A stretch of 32,053 bases of DNA from a virus, in the IMG/VR virus record IMGVR_UViG_3300036845_000360, positions 1 through 32,053 of that record, one strand, 5' to 3'. Below the pieces are notes generated by a model. That model was given only the letters and a program-made list of their open reading frames with translations. It did no database searches and was not told the DNA's origin. Below, piece after piece: positions 1 through 6,898 of this stretch. Every line of letters starts with the position of its first letter. Position 1 is the first letter of the stretch. A program made the translations under genes and the position numbers.

Positions 1-238
1 AGTGATGGGCTGCTGTTCTTCCATTCGCAAACGCCTCCAGTTCGGCCGGTACCGCCGCGCCGTTCTCCCTCGCCTTCTTGATGATTTCGCCGGCCGCGGC
101 CCGAACCTCGTTTTCAAAACCGTTGTTGTAAAGCAGCCGCAGGAGCCGCGCGAAGTTATCCATTCCGTGCTGGCCTTCAAACTCCAGCGAGAGCCTGATT
201 TTTAGTTCCTTCAAATTCGCCTTTTTCTTCTTCGTCAT
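1..238 (-). CDS. hypothetical protein, C-terminus cut by window edge
   Basis: Reading leftward from an ATG at 238 there is an open frame with no stop before the window ends, about 79 codons. The visible protein starts MTKKKKANLKELKIRL, with a very basic first six residues followed by a helical stretch and an acidic/alanine-rich part (EVRAAAGEIIKKARENG). Its ATG overlaps the stop of the gene to its right as ATGA (235-238), so it is very likely translated by coupling. It is the last visible gene of the small leftward operon headed by the ATPase at 1235-2662. I do not recognise a family. The opposite-strand frame over the same bases has no such context and was not called. Confidence 0.6.
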   Translation of the reverse strand, partial: MTKKKKANLKELKIRLSLEFEGQHGMDNFARLLRLLYNNGFENEVRAAAGEIIKKARENGAAVPAELEAFANGRTAAHH

Positions 239-480
239 TCTGTCGCCGCCCCCGTTGCGGCATAGAAGCCTGCCAGCCCGTCCTCATGCGCCTCTTTTCG
301 TTTCTCCCATTCCTCATCGGTGAGCTCCTCAACGTCTACATACCCGCCGAGAAACGACGAATAGATGTTGTGGTCCTCCAGGTCTAGCTTGTCGATCAAC
401 GCGCAAAATTGCTTCTCGGCTGCGGTTCCATCTGCGGCCTCGACATATCCCATGACCTTCGCAATGACGCGATATATCAT
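235..480 (-). CDS. hypothetical small acidic phage protein
   Basis: An 81-residue protein starting MIYRVIAKVMGYVEAADG, rich in Glu and Asp in its second half (DVEELTDEEWEKRKEAHEDG). The start is supported by a good ribosome site, GGGAGG, six bases before the ATG, and the ATG overlaps the stop of the 153-aa gene upstream (477-480, ATGA). The first 25 residues look like a beta strand followed by a helix, and the protein has no membrane segment or Cys motif. I do not recognise the family. It sits in the ATPase operon with other short genes, which suggests a small accessory role in DNA metabolism or host takeover, but nothing in the sequence states the function. Confidence 0.65.
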   Translation of the reverse strand: MIYRVIAKVMGYVEAADGTAAEKQFCALIDKLDLEDHNIYSSFLGGYVDVEELTDEEWEKRKEAHEDGLAGFYAATGAATE

Positions 481-938
481 CCGTTGCCTCCCTCTTCCAA
501 AAGCCTCGATGGGTCGATTGTCATAAGCGTTTCCATGCGCGGCTTGATGTGATCGGCCAGGGTGCGGCCATCGCGCAGCACCACATAGGGCATGATTATG
601 TCCCGTATGTCGATCACGCCGGCGTCTGCGGCTTCAAACATCGCTTTGAGATGCCAGTAAAGAACCCGCCACACCCGGCGTTCTTCCTGCTCTACATCCT
701 TGGCATAGGCCGCTGCATTCTTGAGGCTGTATCCGTTTTTCATCATCTTGGATACCGGGTGGCAGGATGCCATGACGCGAATGTGATATGGCTGTTTCGC
801 CAACGTGATCATTGCTTCAAACCCCTCGCGCGGCGGCTGGGATAGCAGCATCAAGCCGGTCCCTTTGTGGGCGTAGATCAGTTTGCGAATCGCATCCTGC
901 GACTTGGAAACCGCAACCTCAGTTGTCTCGTACGCCAT
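477..938 (-). CDS. conserved phage protein of unknown function, 153 aa
   Basis: Starts MAYETTEVAVSKSQDAIRKL and has the layout of a family I have often seen in phage early regions: an N-terminal 'vsKSq..I..ll' helix, a central beta part (GFEAMITLAKQPYHIRVM), a conserved 'RVWRVLYWHLKAMFEAADAGV' type helix at roughly residues 88-108, then a C-terminal 'vlrDGRTLADHIKPRM' segment. No enzymatic activity is established for these proteins to my knowledge. A strong ribosome site (GGAGG, about seven bases upstream) supports the start at 938, which overlaps the 44-aa gene upstream by 20 bases. Its position in an operon with an SMC-like ATPase fits a role in phage DNA metabolism, but that is inference from context. 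Confidence 0.75.
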   Translation of the reverse strand: MAYETTEVAVSKSQDAIRKLIYAHKGTGLMLLSQPPREGFEAMITLAKQPYHIRVMASCHPVSKMMKNGYSLKNAAAYAKDVEQEERRVWRVLYWHLKAMFEAADAGVIDIRDIIMPYVVLRDGRTLADHIKPRMETLMTIDPSRLLEEGGNG

Positions 939-1053
939 CGTTCGGCCTCCGCATCTTTACCGTTTGCGTGTGTTCTTTCCCGTCGAGGCCTTCAACGTAT
1001 TTGCGCCCAACGTAACGCTCGATTGTTTCGATGTGATCTATCAAGTTCGCCAT
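919..1053 (-). CDS. hypothetical 44-aa protein
   Basis: A longer frame exists up to 1200, but its first half overlaps the membrane-protein gene and has no ribosome site. The ATG at 1053 has a very strong one (AGAGGAGAAGT directly upstream), and it overlaps the TAA of the preceding gene as TAATG. The product begins MANLIDHIETIERYVGRKYV and continues with EGLDGKEHTQTVKMRRPND; it looks like one amphipathic helix plus a short polar tail. It overlaps the start of the next gene by 20 bases, so translation is probably coupled. I do not recognise the family. Confidence 0.6.
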   Translation of the reverse strand: MANLIDHIETIERYVGRKYVEGLDGKEHTQTVKMRRPNDGVRDN

Positions 1054-1223
1054 TACTTCTCCTCTCCCCGCCGTACCCGCACCGCCGTGCCCCATCCCGC
1101 GTGGAGCGCGATCATCAGGAACAATCCATATTCCAGAAGCCGGCCGCCGATGGAGCCGAGAACCGGCCCCACCACAAACAAGGCAATCAAAACCGCACAA
1201 ACTACATTCACCAGATCGTGCAT
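1053..1223 (-). CDS. small membrane protein, 56 aa
   Basis: A short gene between the ATPase and the 44-aa gene. It starts at the ATG at 1223 and ends in TAA at 1053. The product starts MHDLVNVVCAVLIALFVVGP, has a first hydrophobic segment at residues 5-23, a second at about 31-41 (EYGLFLMIALHAG), and a positively charged C-terminal tail (RVRRGEEK). An AGGAG / GAGGAAG ribosome site sits just upstream, the gene starts 11 bases after the ATPase stop, and its stop overlaps the next start by one base (TAATG). This tight packing, the signal and the good hydrophobic profile make it a real gene. Two-segment small membrane proteins in phages are often holins or superinfection-exclusion proteins, but the sequence does not decide. 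Confidence 0.65.
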   Translation of the reverse strand: MHDLVNVVCAVLIALFVVGPVLGSIGGRLLEYGLFLMIALHAGWGTAVRVRRGEEK

Positions 1224-1234
1224 CTTCCTCACTC

Positions 1235-2662
1235 CTAGTCGTTGCGAGCCTTGATGCGGCCCTCTTCCATCACGATTCCAACCTTGCCGCTGGTTTCCAC
1301 GCGCGCCATCACAACTTGGAATTTGTTCGCATCGGCTATTTCGTACATTGTCTTGATGCCCTTCTCGTCGAGAGCCTCGCCGTGGCGCACGAACAACACG
1401 CGCAGAACGGGATTCGCGGCCATGCCGATAAGCGTTGCGTATTTGATCTGCTCGCCTTCGCCCAGGTTGCCGAACGGAATCCCTTTGATGCGAATTTCCT
1501 GCTCGTCAAAGGTGAGCCCCTCCACCGGCAGCTTGGCATTGGATACTGCCTGTTCTTTCTTGCGGTCCCGATCCCTGATTGCATCGCTCAGGGCTTCGGC
1601 TTCCCTGTCCTTCGCTTCCTTGATCTTCTTCACGCGGTCATACTCGGCGCGCTGTTCGATGGCGCGGTTGGTGCGGTCTGCCGATTGCAGCTCGGCGGTG
1701 AGTGCGCTCACGTCAACCGGCTCGCCGGCGGGTGCTGCCTTGAACTTCTTCTCGGCTGCAATCTTTTGCTTCTCCAACTCCTTTGCTTCGCCCTGCTGTG
1801 TGGCGAGCGCAGCCTTGGCCGTTTTCAGCTCGGCCTCAATCCGCTCAATCACTTGGCGCTGCGTTTCGATCTGCGAGAGTTTGCGCTGTTCCGCAGCTAC
1901 CAGGTTCGCTGCCTCGATGCCGAGTTGCTGCTTGGCTGCAAATGTCTCTTGCGCCTTGATGTTGAGTTCCTGCGCCTGGTTGAGCTTGGAGAGAATGGAT
2001 GCGGTGTCGATCTTCTCTTTGGGCAGGCCTTCGAGTACTTCCATGCTCCTGAGCTGTGCATCCAGCATCGAAATATGCGCGTTGATTTCCTGGCGCCTCT
2101 GACGATCGGCCGCGTTCTGCTCCGCAATCGCTTCAAAGTCCACGTCAACCTTGGCAATCTGCTTGAGCATTTCAATCTGCTCATCAAGCTCCAGTTGCGT
2201 AAAGCCCAGCGGGTCAAACGTCAGGACGCCCAGCACATCGTCTAAAAATTCCTGCGGCGTTTTCTTCATGTCTTTATGTATGGCCGGCTCGATGGTCAGC
2301 GTCGGCGGGTTGCCGCTCTTGTTCATGGTGCGGCGTACGGTGAAAATTCTTTGCGTATCATCCTGCAACGTCAATTCAACCGTAAGCTCCTGATGGTTGC
2401 GGTTCACCAGGTCCTTGTTTTGCGTCGGCACCACGCGCAGGTCCTTGAACTTCGGCTTGTTGCCTTTGCCGGTATCCTTCACCCCGAACTTGCCGGCCTT
2501 GAGTCCCTTGAGTCCGAACCAGATACCATTGAGCACGCTGGTCTTTCCCTCGCCGTTGCCGCCGGTGATCTGCACCAGGCGTTTGCCGGCAAAGTCGGCG
2601 TTGAATACCTCGATGCGCTGAAAGCCTTCTTCCTTGACCTTCAAAATTGTTAGGTTCTTCAT
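1235..2662 (-). CDS. SMC/Rad50-like AAA ATPase of phage type
   Basis: A 475-residue ATPase with the split-head layout of Rad50/SbcC/RecF relatives. Residues 34-42 are a Walker A motif (GGNGEGKTS). Residues about 180-340 are a charged, heptad-like coiled coil. The C-terminal head has a signature-like NLGEGEQIKYATLIG (around 400-415) followed by a Walker-B-like segment LRVLFVRHGEALDEKG and a final VVMARVETSGKVGIVMEEG strand pair. The usual hhhhDE of Walker B is not seen; phage relatives I know show a similar RDG/LDE arrangement. It is shorter than full SMC proteins, so the coiled coil is short. The likely role is DNA repair or recombination, or DNA-end handling. The ATG at 2662 has AAGGGA upstream. 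It heads the left operon and has its own promoter candidate. Confidence 0.85.
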   Translation of the reverse strand: MKNLTILKVKEEGFQRIEVFNADFAGKRLVQITGGNGEGKTSVLNGIWFGLKGLKAGKFGVKDTGKGNKPKFKDLRVVPTQNKDLVNRNHQELTVELTLQDDTQRIFTVRRTMNKSGNPPTLTIEPAIHKDMKKTPQEFLDDVLGVLTFDPLGFTQLELDEQIEMLKQIAKVDVDFEAIAEQNAADRQRRQEINAHISMLDAQLRSMEVLEGLPKEKIDTASILSKLNQAQELNIKAQETFAAKQQLGIEAANLVAAEQRKLSQIETQRQVIERIEAELKTAKAALATQQGEAKELEKQKIAAEKKFKAAPAGEPVDVSALTAELQSADRTNRAIEQRAEYDRVKKIKEAKDREAEALSDAIRDRDRKKEQAVSNAKLPVEGLTFDEQEIRIKGIPFGNLGEGEQIKYATLIGMAANPVLRVLFVRHGEALDEKGIKTMYEIADANKFQVVMARVETSGKVGIVMEEGRIKARND

Positions 2663-2707
2663 TCATTCCCTTTCTCTCTCATAGGCATAGGCTTGGCCTA
2701 TTCATTT

Positions 2708-2721
2708 CACAATATCTTGTG
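2708..2721. promoter_or_regulatory. operator-like dyad CACAA-TATC-TTGTG
   Basis: CACAATATCTTGTG is a perfect five-base inverted repeat with a four-base centre. It overlaps the -10 element of the candidate promoter, a typical place for a repressor site. The dyad is short, so chance is possible, and no protein for it can be assigned from the sequence. Confidence 0.35.
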
Positions 2722-2738
2722 TAAGTTTTAAAAGGCAA
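2709..2738 (-). promoter_or_regulatory. candidate sigma70-type promoter for the ATPase operon
   Basis: Read leftward, TTGCCT (2733-2738) and TATTGT (2709-2714) are separated by 18 bases, with transcription expected to start near 2702, about 40 bases before the ATPase ATG. The region is AT-rich compared with the surrounding coding DNA. The match is moderate, not consensus. It lies just past the terminator that closes the late block, which is where a separate promoter would be needed. Confidence 0.4.
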
Positions 2739-2770
2739 GGGGATTTTGCATCTATGGACTGGCTATATAT

Positions 2771-2808
2771 AAAAAATGGGGGACGGATAATGAATATCCA
2801 TACCCCCC
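2771..2808 (-). terminator. rho-independent terminator of the late block
   Basis: Read leftward, a run of six G at 2803-2808, an inner GGATA/TATCC stem with a five-base loop, and a run of five C form a hairpin, immediately followed by A and six T (2771-2776 on the plus strand are A). It lies 35 bases beyond the stop of the last late gene (2843). The outer G/C arms are interrupted by a small asymmetric internal loop. The G-rich stem plus T tract in the leftward direction makes a terminator the best reading. Confidence 0.7.
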
Positions 2809-2842
2809 TCAGTGCACCGTTGTTGTTTTGCCTGGCACCATT

Positions 2843-3154
2843 CTATGGCTTTTTTGAGGCATCTCCGAACTGTTTTCGCGCAGCGTCAAGCTCGGCCTTG
2901 TCCTGCTTGGCCTGGCTCTGGCTTTCTGTGTAAGCCGACATTGCCTGTCGGCCCCAGGGGGATTTAATCAGCATGGCGCCGAGGGCGACCGCCGATCCCT
3001 CAAAGAAAAAATCCCATAGCTTTCCCGATCCCAGGTCGTGGCGAATATCGTACTTCGCCGGATCGAACGCCGCTGCAAGTGCCGCCGTCATGCCACCGCC
3101 CACCGCAGCTATCAGGGCCGTTTTTGCCCACTTCTTCATTGCCTGAGTGTCCAT
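2843..3154 (-). CDS. small membrane protein, holin candidate
   Basis: The chosen start is the ATG at 3154, which has GGGGAGGG seven bases upstream; the ATG five codons earlier has no ribosome site. The 103-aa product begins MDTQAMKKWAKTALIAAVGG. It has an Ala/Gly-rich hydrophobic segment at about residues 11-29, a second weaker one at about 54-68 (AVALGAMLIKSPWG), and a charged C-terminal helix ending KKP. Two segments with a charged tail and a position at the end of the late block, after the tail spike, fit a holin or spanin-like lysis protein, but I see no family signature and a virion membrane-associated role is also possible. The terminator follows directly. Confidence 0.6.
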   Translation of the reverse strand: MDTQAMKKWAKTALIAAVGGGMTAALAAAFDPAKYDIRHDLGSGKLWDFFFEGSAVALGAMLIKSPWGRQAMSAYTESQSQAKQDKAELDAARKQFGDASKKP

Positions 3155-3185
3155 CGCTTCCCTCCCCATATCGCCGACAGCTACA

Positions 3186-5882
3186 CTACCTTGCCACTCT
3201 CCAATTCAGCGTTGCCGCTGCCGGCGTGATGCTGGCCGCGCTGGGGTTGCAAACGAGGAAGTTGACGTTTCCCGCCGTGACGTAAGGCTTGACCACCAGC
3301 GCGTTATACGTCGCGTCGGGCGCTGCGTTGAATGCCCAACTGACCGCATCAGTAGCGAGTACACCCGTCCCGGCCACGGTGACTGATGCGGCGCAGGCGC
3401 CGCTGGCGATGGCAGCGGTTCCCAGGGTGGCCGTTCCGCTGGCGATAGTCAGCGCCACTGTTGCCGCCGACGCGCTCACGGGTATAGCCGTGTTGCCGAT
3501 CTTGGCAGACACGATGGTGCTGCCGCCGATCTGCACTTGATTGTTTACACCGGCAGCACAAGTCGCCAGATAGCCAACAGCAACGCAGTTGGAGACCGGC
3601 GAAGAACCACTGTAGGTGGCCGAATCTCCAAGAAATACTGAGAATGCCGGGCCGGTTGTGTCGGAGGAATTAAAACCCGCCTGGTAGCCTACGGCAGTGT
3701 TGTGATTGCCCGTTGTAGATGCCCTGAGCGTATTCGTTCCGATTGCCGTATTGTCATCGGCTGTCGCAAGTAAAAGCGAATTCACACCCATCGCAACGTT
3801 GTTCTGGCCTGACGTATTAGCTGCCAGCGCGGAGACTCCAAAGCCGCTATTGTTTGTGCCTGTGTTGTTTGCGAGGAGCGAATTGTAACCCACTGACGTG
3901 TTGTTTGTGCCCATTGAGGTCGCAGCCTGCGAAGAAGCTCCGACCGCCGTATTGCTGCCTCCCGTCGCGAGTTTCAGAGCTGCAGTTCCAATAGCCGTTG
4001 AGTTTGAGGAAGTTTGGATAGCGTTGAGTGCTAGAGTCCCAAGCGCGACATTGTTGCTGCCGGAAGTATTTGCAGCAAGGGCCTGAGTGCCAACTGCGGT
4101 GTTGTTCGTTGCGGTGTTTTGATAAAGGGCCTGCTGCCCAACCGCCACGTTATTAATGCCTGAAACGTTGTTAAACAGGGCTTGTGAGCCAATTGCGGTG
4201 TTGGAATTTCCGGTGGTGTTGTCCGCCGCCCCGTAACCAACGGCGGTGATTCCGCTTCCAGAGATATTCTTTCCCGCCGCCTGCACACCCACTGCTGTGT
4301 TGTCTGAGCCGGATTGGTTAAGTTGCAGCACCAGGTTTCCAACGCCTGTGTTTCCGAATCCTGTCGTGTTAGCCGCCAGTGCCGAATTTCCATATGCGGT
4401 GTTGCTGCCCGCTGTGTCGGAGGGCATTGCTCCGGTTCCCGCCGCTGTGTCCTGAAGCGCATTTGAAACCACACCCGGCGTCGGGAGGTACATCACGCTG
4501 CGAAAGGCATCCGCGATATGCTGGTGGCCGCAGTTGCCCGGATGGACCGGAAGGCCAAGGCTGGCCGTACACACTTGCCCGTTCGGAAGCGTGCCGCCTG
4601 CAAAGTCGGTGATGCTGTTCACATATGCGCGAGTGGGCGCGTAGAAAGCCAGCGCCCCATCTCCCGCCAGAGTGCTCACCACCGCCTGCGCTTGAGCATC
4701 ATACGCGCCTGTCACAGCGTCGGGTGCCCCGCCTCCCCCGCTCTGCATCTTGAGCACTCCGCCGATGTAGATGCGCGGCGGGGCCTGCGTAAGATTCGCC
4801 AGGGCTGAAGGCGTCGAAGGCACTGGAGAACCCGCCCACAGGAACGTGAAGGGATTGCCGCTGCCGGCCGCACTCACCGTGATCGTGAAAGTATGCGTTC
4901 CTGTACCCGTCAAAGCGTAGCGGTTCGCGAATGGGGCCTGTGTCCCGCCGTTGTGCGTAAGCACACTTTGGCCATTGAATCCGAATCCGTTGAGCGTATC
5001 TGTGATCACGCCGGAATCGATGTTCAGCCCCGCCGAGGATGTGCCTGTCGAGGTCGCCAGCCAGTTCACATACAAGCCCTGCGCTCCCGAGTTATAAAGC
5101 GTGCAGGTCAGCGTAGAGCCAGGCACGATGCTCTGAAGGGCGGCGACATTGCCAACGGAAACATTTGTCCACGTTCCAGTGGTAGCGCAGCTTGCTCCGG
5201 TGATTGCCGTCTGAGGCTGGATCTGCTGCTGCACCGGGATGGTCGCGTATGCCGCACCGCTCAAAAGCGTATGAAAATAATTCTGCTGGCATCCCGTGGT
5301 CGCAACCATGCCGCCGCAGAAGTTCGCGTCATTGGTCCCGATTTGAATGGTGGTGGGTGGGTTGCCATAGTAGTTAGGCGCGATCTTTGGGTATATCTGA
5401 TTGTTGACCTCATCGGCGGCTTGATCCCCGGAAACGGCATAATTTATGCCGGGATTGCCGCAGGCGTTCAGCAAGGCGGTTGCATAACGATGGGCCGCGT
5501 CGGTCGCGCCTGTGCCTACTGTGATCGAATCACCGAAAAGCGTACAACCGGAGGCGCTGAGTTGCAGCGATCCATTGCCCTTAAACGCGCTCCTTGTCAC
5601 AATAGTGCCAATCACATTTATGCTATTGCCGCCATCCGGCGTGGTGATGCCGCTTGCGCCGCCAAATATCCCACTGCTGTTGAATTGCATCTGGCCCGAA
5701 GATCCGGCCGGGTTGTTGGCCGTTCCGTTCGCAATGCAAGTGTTCGTGTTTGGAACGTAGACCTCGTTGGGAGCATTGCACTGGATCGGCCAGCGAACTT
5801 GCGTTGCGGGGTTCACCTGGGCGTGCGCGGCCGCGCAAAACAGAGCGAGTAAAAACAGGCGTTTACACCATGCAGAGCGCAT
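3186..5882 (-). CDS. tail spike/fibre with signal peptide, SGNH hydrolase domain and trimeric repeat stalk
   Basis: The start at ATG 5882 has GGGGAGGG upstream; an earlier in-frame GTG has no site. Residues 1-21 (MRSAWCKRLFLLALFCAAAHA) look like a Sec signal peptide with an AHA cleavage site. Around 113-460 lies an SGNH hydrolase: GDS with Ser119, AVSGDQAAD, GTND with Asn184 and a VHPGNCGH block with His447. The Asp that usually sits three residues before that His is Leu here, and a beta-rich insert occupies about 217-360. Residues 493-737 are about fifteen repeats of the form NTAVGxxALxxNTSGxN, like YadA-head or S74-associated stalks, which trimerise. The last 100 residues are a compact beta domain ending LNWRVAR. 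The protein probably binds and deacetylates or de-esterifies a surface glycan. Its position after the adaptor gene 5908-6486 agrees with a receptor-binding role. Confidence 0.8.
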   Translation of the reverse strand: MRSAWCKRLFLLALFCAAAHAQVNPATQVRWPIQCNAPNEVYVPNTNTCIANGTANNPAGSSGQMQFNSSGIFGGASGITTPDGGNSINVIGTIVTRSAFKGNGSLQLSASGCTLFGDSITVGTGATDAAHRYATALLNACGNPGINYAVSGDQAADEVNNQIYPKIAPNYYGNPPTTIQIGTNDANFCGGMVATTGCQQNYFHTLLSGAAYATIPVQQQIQPQTAITGASCATTGTWTNVSVGNVAALQSIVPGSTLTCTLYNSGAQGLYVNWLATSTGTSSAGLNIDSGVITDTLNGFGFNGQSVLTHNGGTQAPFANRYALTGTGTHTFTITVSAAGSGNPFTFLWAGSPVPSTPSALANLTQAPPRIYIGGVLKMQSGGGGAPDAVTGAYDAQAQAVVSTLAGDGALAFYAPTRAYVNSITDFAGGTLPNGQVCTASLGLPVHPGNCGHQHIADAFRSVMYLPTPGVVSNALQDTAAGTGAMPSDTAGSNTAYGNSALAANTTGFGNTGVGNLVLQLNQSGSDNTAVGVQAAGKNISGSGITAVGYGAADNTTGNSNTAIGSQALFNNVSGINNVAVGQQALYQNTATNNTAVGTQALAANTSGSNNVALGTLALNAIQTSSNSTAIGTAALKLATGGSNTAVGASSQAATSMGTNNTSVGYNSLLANNTGTNNSGFGVSALAANTSGQNNVAMGVNSLLLATADDNTAIGTNTLRASTTGNHNTAVGYQAGFNSSDTTGPAFSVFLGDSATYSGSSPVSNCVAVGYLATCAAGVNNQVQIGGSTIVSAKIGNTAIPVSASAATVALTIASGTATLGTAAIASGACAASVTVAGTGVLATDAVSWAFNAAPDATYNALVVKPYVTAGNVNFLVCNPSAASITPAAATLNWRVAR
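3672..4406 (-). repeat. degenerate tandem repeats encoding NTAVG stalk units
   Basis: About fifteen copies of a 48-51 base unit inside the tail-spike gene. The encoded core is N-[TSV]-[AG]-[VIFML]-G followed by a loop and [NT]-T-[SG]-G. The copies differ in DNA but keep the protein pattern, so the repeat is under protein-level selection. Tandem units like this can gain or lose copies by recombination, which would change the length of the fibre stalk. Confidence 0.8.
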
Positions 5883-5907
5883 CAGATAACACCCTCCCCG
5901 GCGCACC

Positions 5908-6486
5908 TCACACCACGCAAAGCGCGTCTATGCGGTCGCCGTCCTGGGTTAGAAAGTTGAGCGTTGCCGTCGTGCCCGTCGCCGTGTAGCTGTAGGTTGG
6001 GCGCGACTGATCCTTGGGCAAAAGTATCCCGTTGTAGAAAAGCCCCATGATCCTTCCCGGTGAAACGTAGCTGTTCCCTGGCACCGCGCCGGTGCACGGC
6101 GCCGTAATCAGGCCGCCCAGGTTGAACCCATAGGGCGGGACGATCTGCCCGGCGGTACTCAGGTCCACGGTTCCGGCTGCATTTGCAAACTGGTACATCC
6201 CCGCCTGAATCACATTCTTTTTCTGGTCGAGCACGGCAATTTCATAAAACGTGCTCCCCGGCTGAATCACATCGTTTCCGTAGAGCACTTGGCTGATCGG
6301 CGTAGAGCTGATCTGCGGTCCTACCATTTGCGGAACCGCGGCATCGCCCAGCATCCCCGCCCCTGGAACGCACGGCATCACAGGGCCGAAGCCGCAAAGG
6401 GTAACGCGCAGATAGCCGCCGAGCGCACCGCCGGCGAGGATGCTTTGCAGATTGGCTGTGAGCGTCACACCTGGCGTAGTAGGCAT
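5908..6486 (-). CDS. virion appendage protein, probable fibre adaptor
   Basis: A 192-aa beta-rich protein, MPTTPGVTLTANLQSILAGG..., with a YEIAVLDQKKNVIQAGMYQF segment in the middle and a C-terminal pattern NGILLPKDQSRPTYSYTATG...GDRIDALCVV. The last pattern (NG-x-LL, Y-x-Y, GD-x-I) is one I associate with C-terminal domains of phage receptor-binding or collar proteins. GAGGATGAG precedes the ATG at 6486. It ends one base after the non-used GTG of the tail-spike frame, so the two genes are tightly linked. The likely role is to connect the spike to the tail or act as a second receptor-binding unit. No catalytic motif is visible. Confidence 0.6.
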   Translation of the reverse strand: MPTTPGVTLTANLQSILAGGALGGYLRVTLCGFGPVMPCVPGAGMLGDAAVPQMVGPQISSTPISQVLYGNDVIQPGSTFYEIAVLDQKKNVIQAGMYQFANAAGTVDLSTAGQIVPPYGFNLGGLITAPCTGAVPGNSYVSPGRIMGLFYNGILLPKDQSRPTYSYTATGTTATLNFLTQDGDRIDALCVV

Positions 6487-6493
6487 CTCATCC

Positions 6494-6898
6494 TCACTTG
6501 AAAAACCAGACTGGCCCGATGTGTGCCGACCGGGGATGATCCTCGGGCCGCTTCAAAATCTCGCGCGTGAACCACTCGGCGGCGGGCTGGTTGGGCTCAA
6601 AGTAAAACAAAGCCCCCCCGGTAATGTCGGAAACATCGGCGCGGGTGTAAACCTCGTCGATCCGGTTGAGCAATGCCCGAACATTGCTAGACCGTAGATT
6701 CGGTATATAGGGGTCATATAGAGTAACTCTCTTTTCCGGTGCGCGCTGCACAACCTCCAGCCAATCGCCCCAGCCGGCGAAAACGCGATTGCGGAGCACA
6801 TAGGCAATCGCCATCATGTTGTTTACCCCGCCGTGGCGTTCGCCCTCTTCGATAGCGAATTGCGCCATCAATGCCCGTACATAGGTGTCAACGGTCAA
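6494..6898 (-). CDS. SleB-like cell-wall hydrolase (virion-associated lysozyme)
   Basis: Only the part after the stop of the upstream gene is convincing. A TTG at 6898 overlaps that TGA as TTGA and has GGGGAGG five bases upstream, giving 134 aa. Residues 15-40 (AIEEGERHGGVNNMMAIAYV and LRNRVF) match the EARGE...GM.AVA.V..NRV region of SleB-family hydrolases with Glu17/18/20 as candidate catalytic acids. The second half has ITGGALFYF, AEWF and a final IGPVWFFK, matching the TGGAxYF...W...IGxHxFY end of that family, with the usual His replaced by Pro-Val. The family cleaves peptidoglycan. In this position, between ejection proteins and tail fibres, it probably acts at entry, although use as an endolysin cannot be excluded. 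Confidence 0.7.
   Translation of the reverse strand: MTVDTYVRALMAQFAIEEGERHGGVNNMMAIAYVLRNRVFAGWGDWLEVVQRAPEKRVTLYDPYIPNLRSSNVRALLNRIDEVYTRADVSDITGGALFYFEPNQPAAEWFTREILKRPEDHPRSAHIGPVWFFK

Noticed and set aside
1242-2102. Rightward 286-codon frame opposite the ATPase gene
   Set aside because: Composition (Ser, Ala, Cys runs) mirrors the reverse of the coiled coil; there is no domain and the leftward frame has clear Walker A.
2843-3154. Endolysin or Rz spanin call for the small membrane protein
   Set aside because: No catalytic residues or lipoprotein box; only two hydrophobic segments are visible, so it was left as a holin candidate.
3672-4406. Possible CRISPR-like or tandem DNA repeat array
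   Set aside because: The period of about 48-51 bases is degenerate in DNA but strict at the protein level, with no unique spacers; it is a fibre stalk repeat.
4893-5852. Rightward 319-codon frame opposite the tail spike
   Set aside because: Reverse image of the SGNH gene with no recognisable protein pattern.
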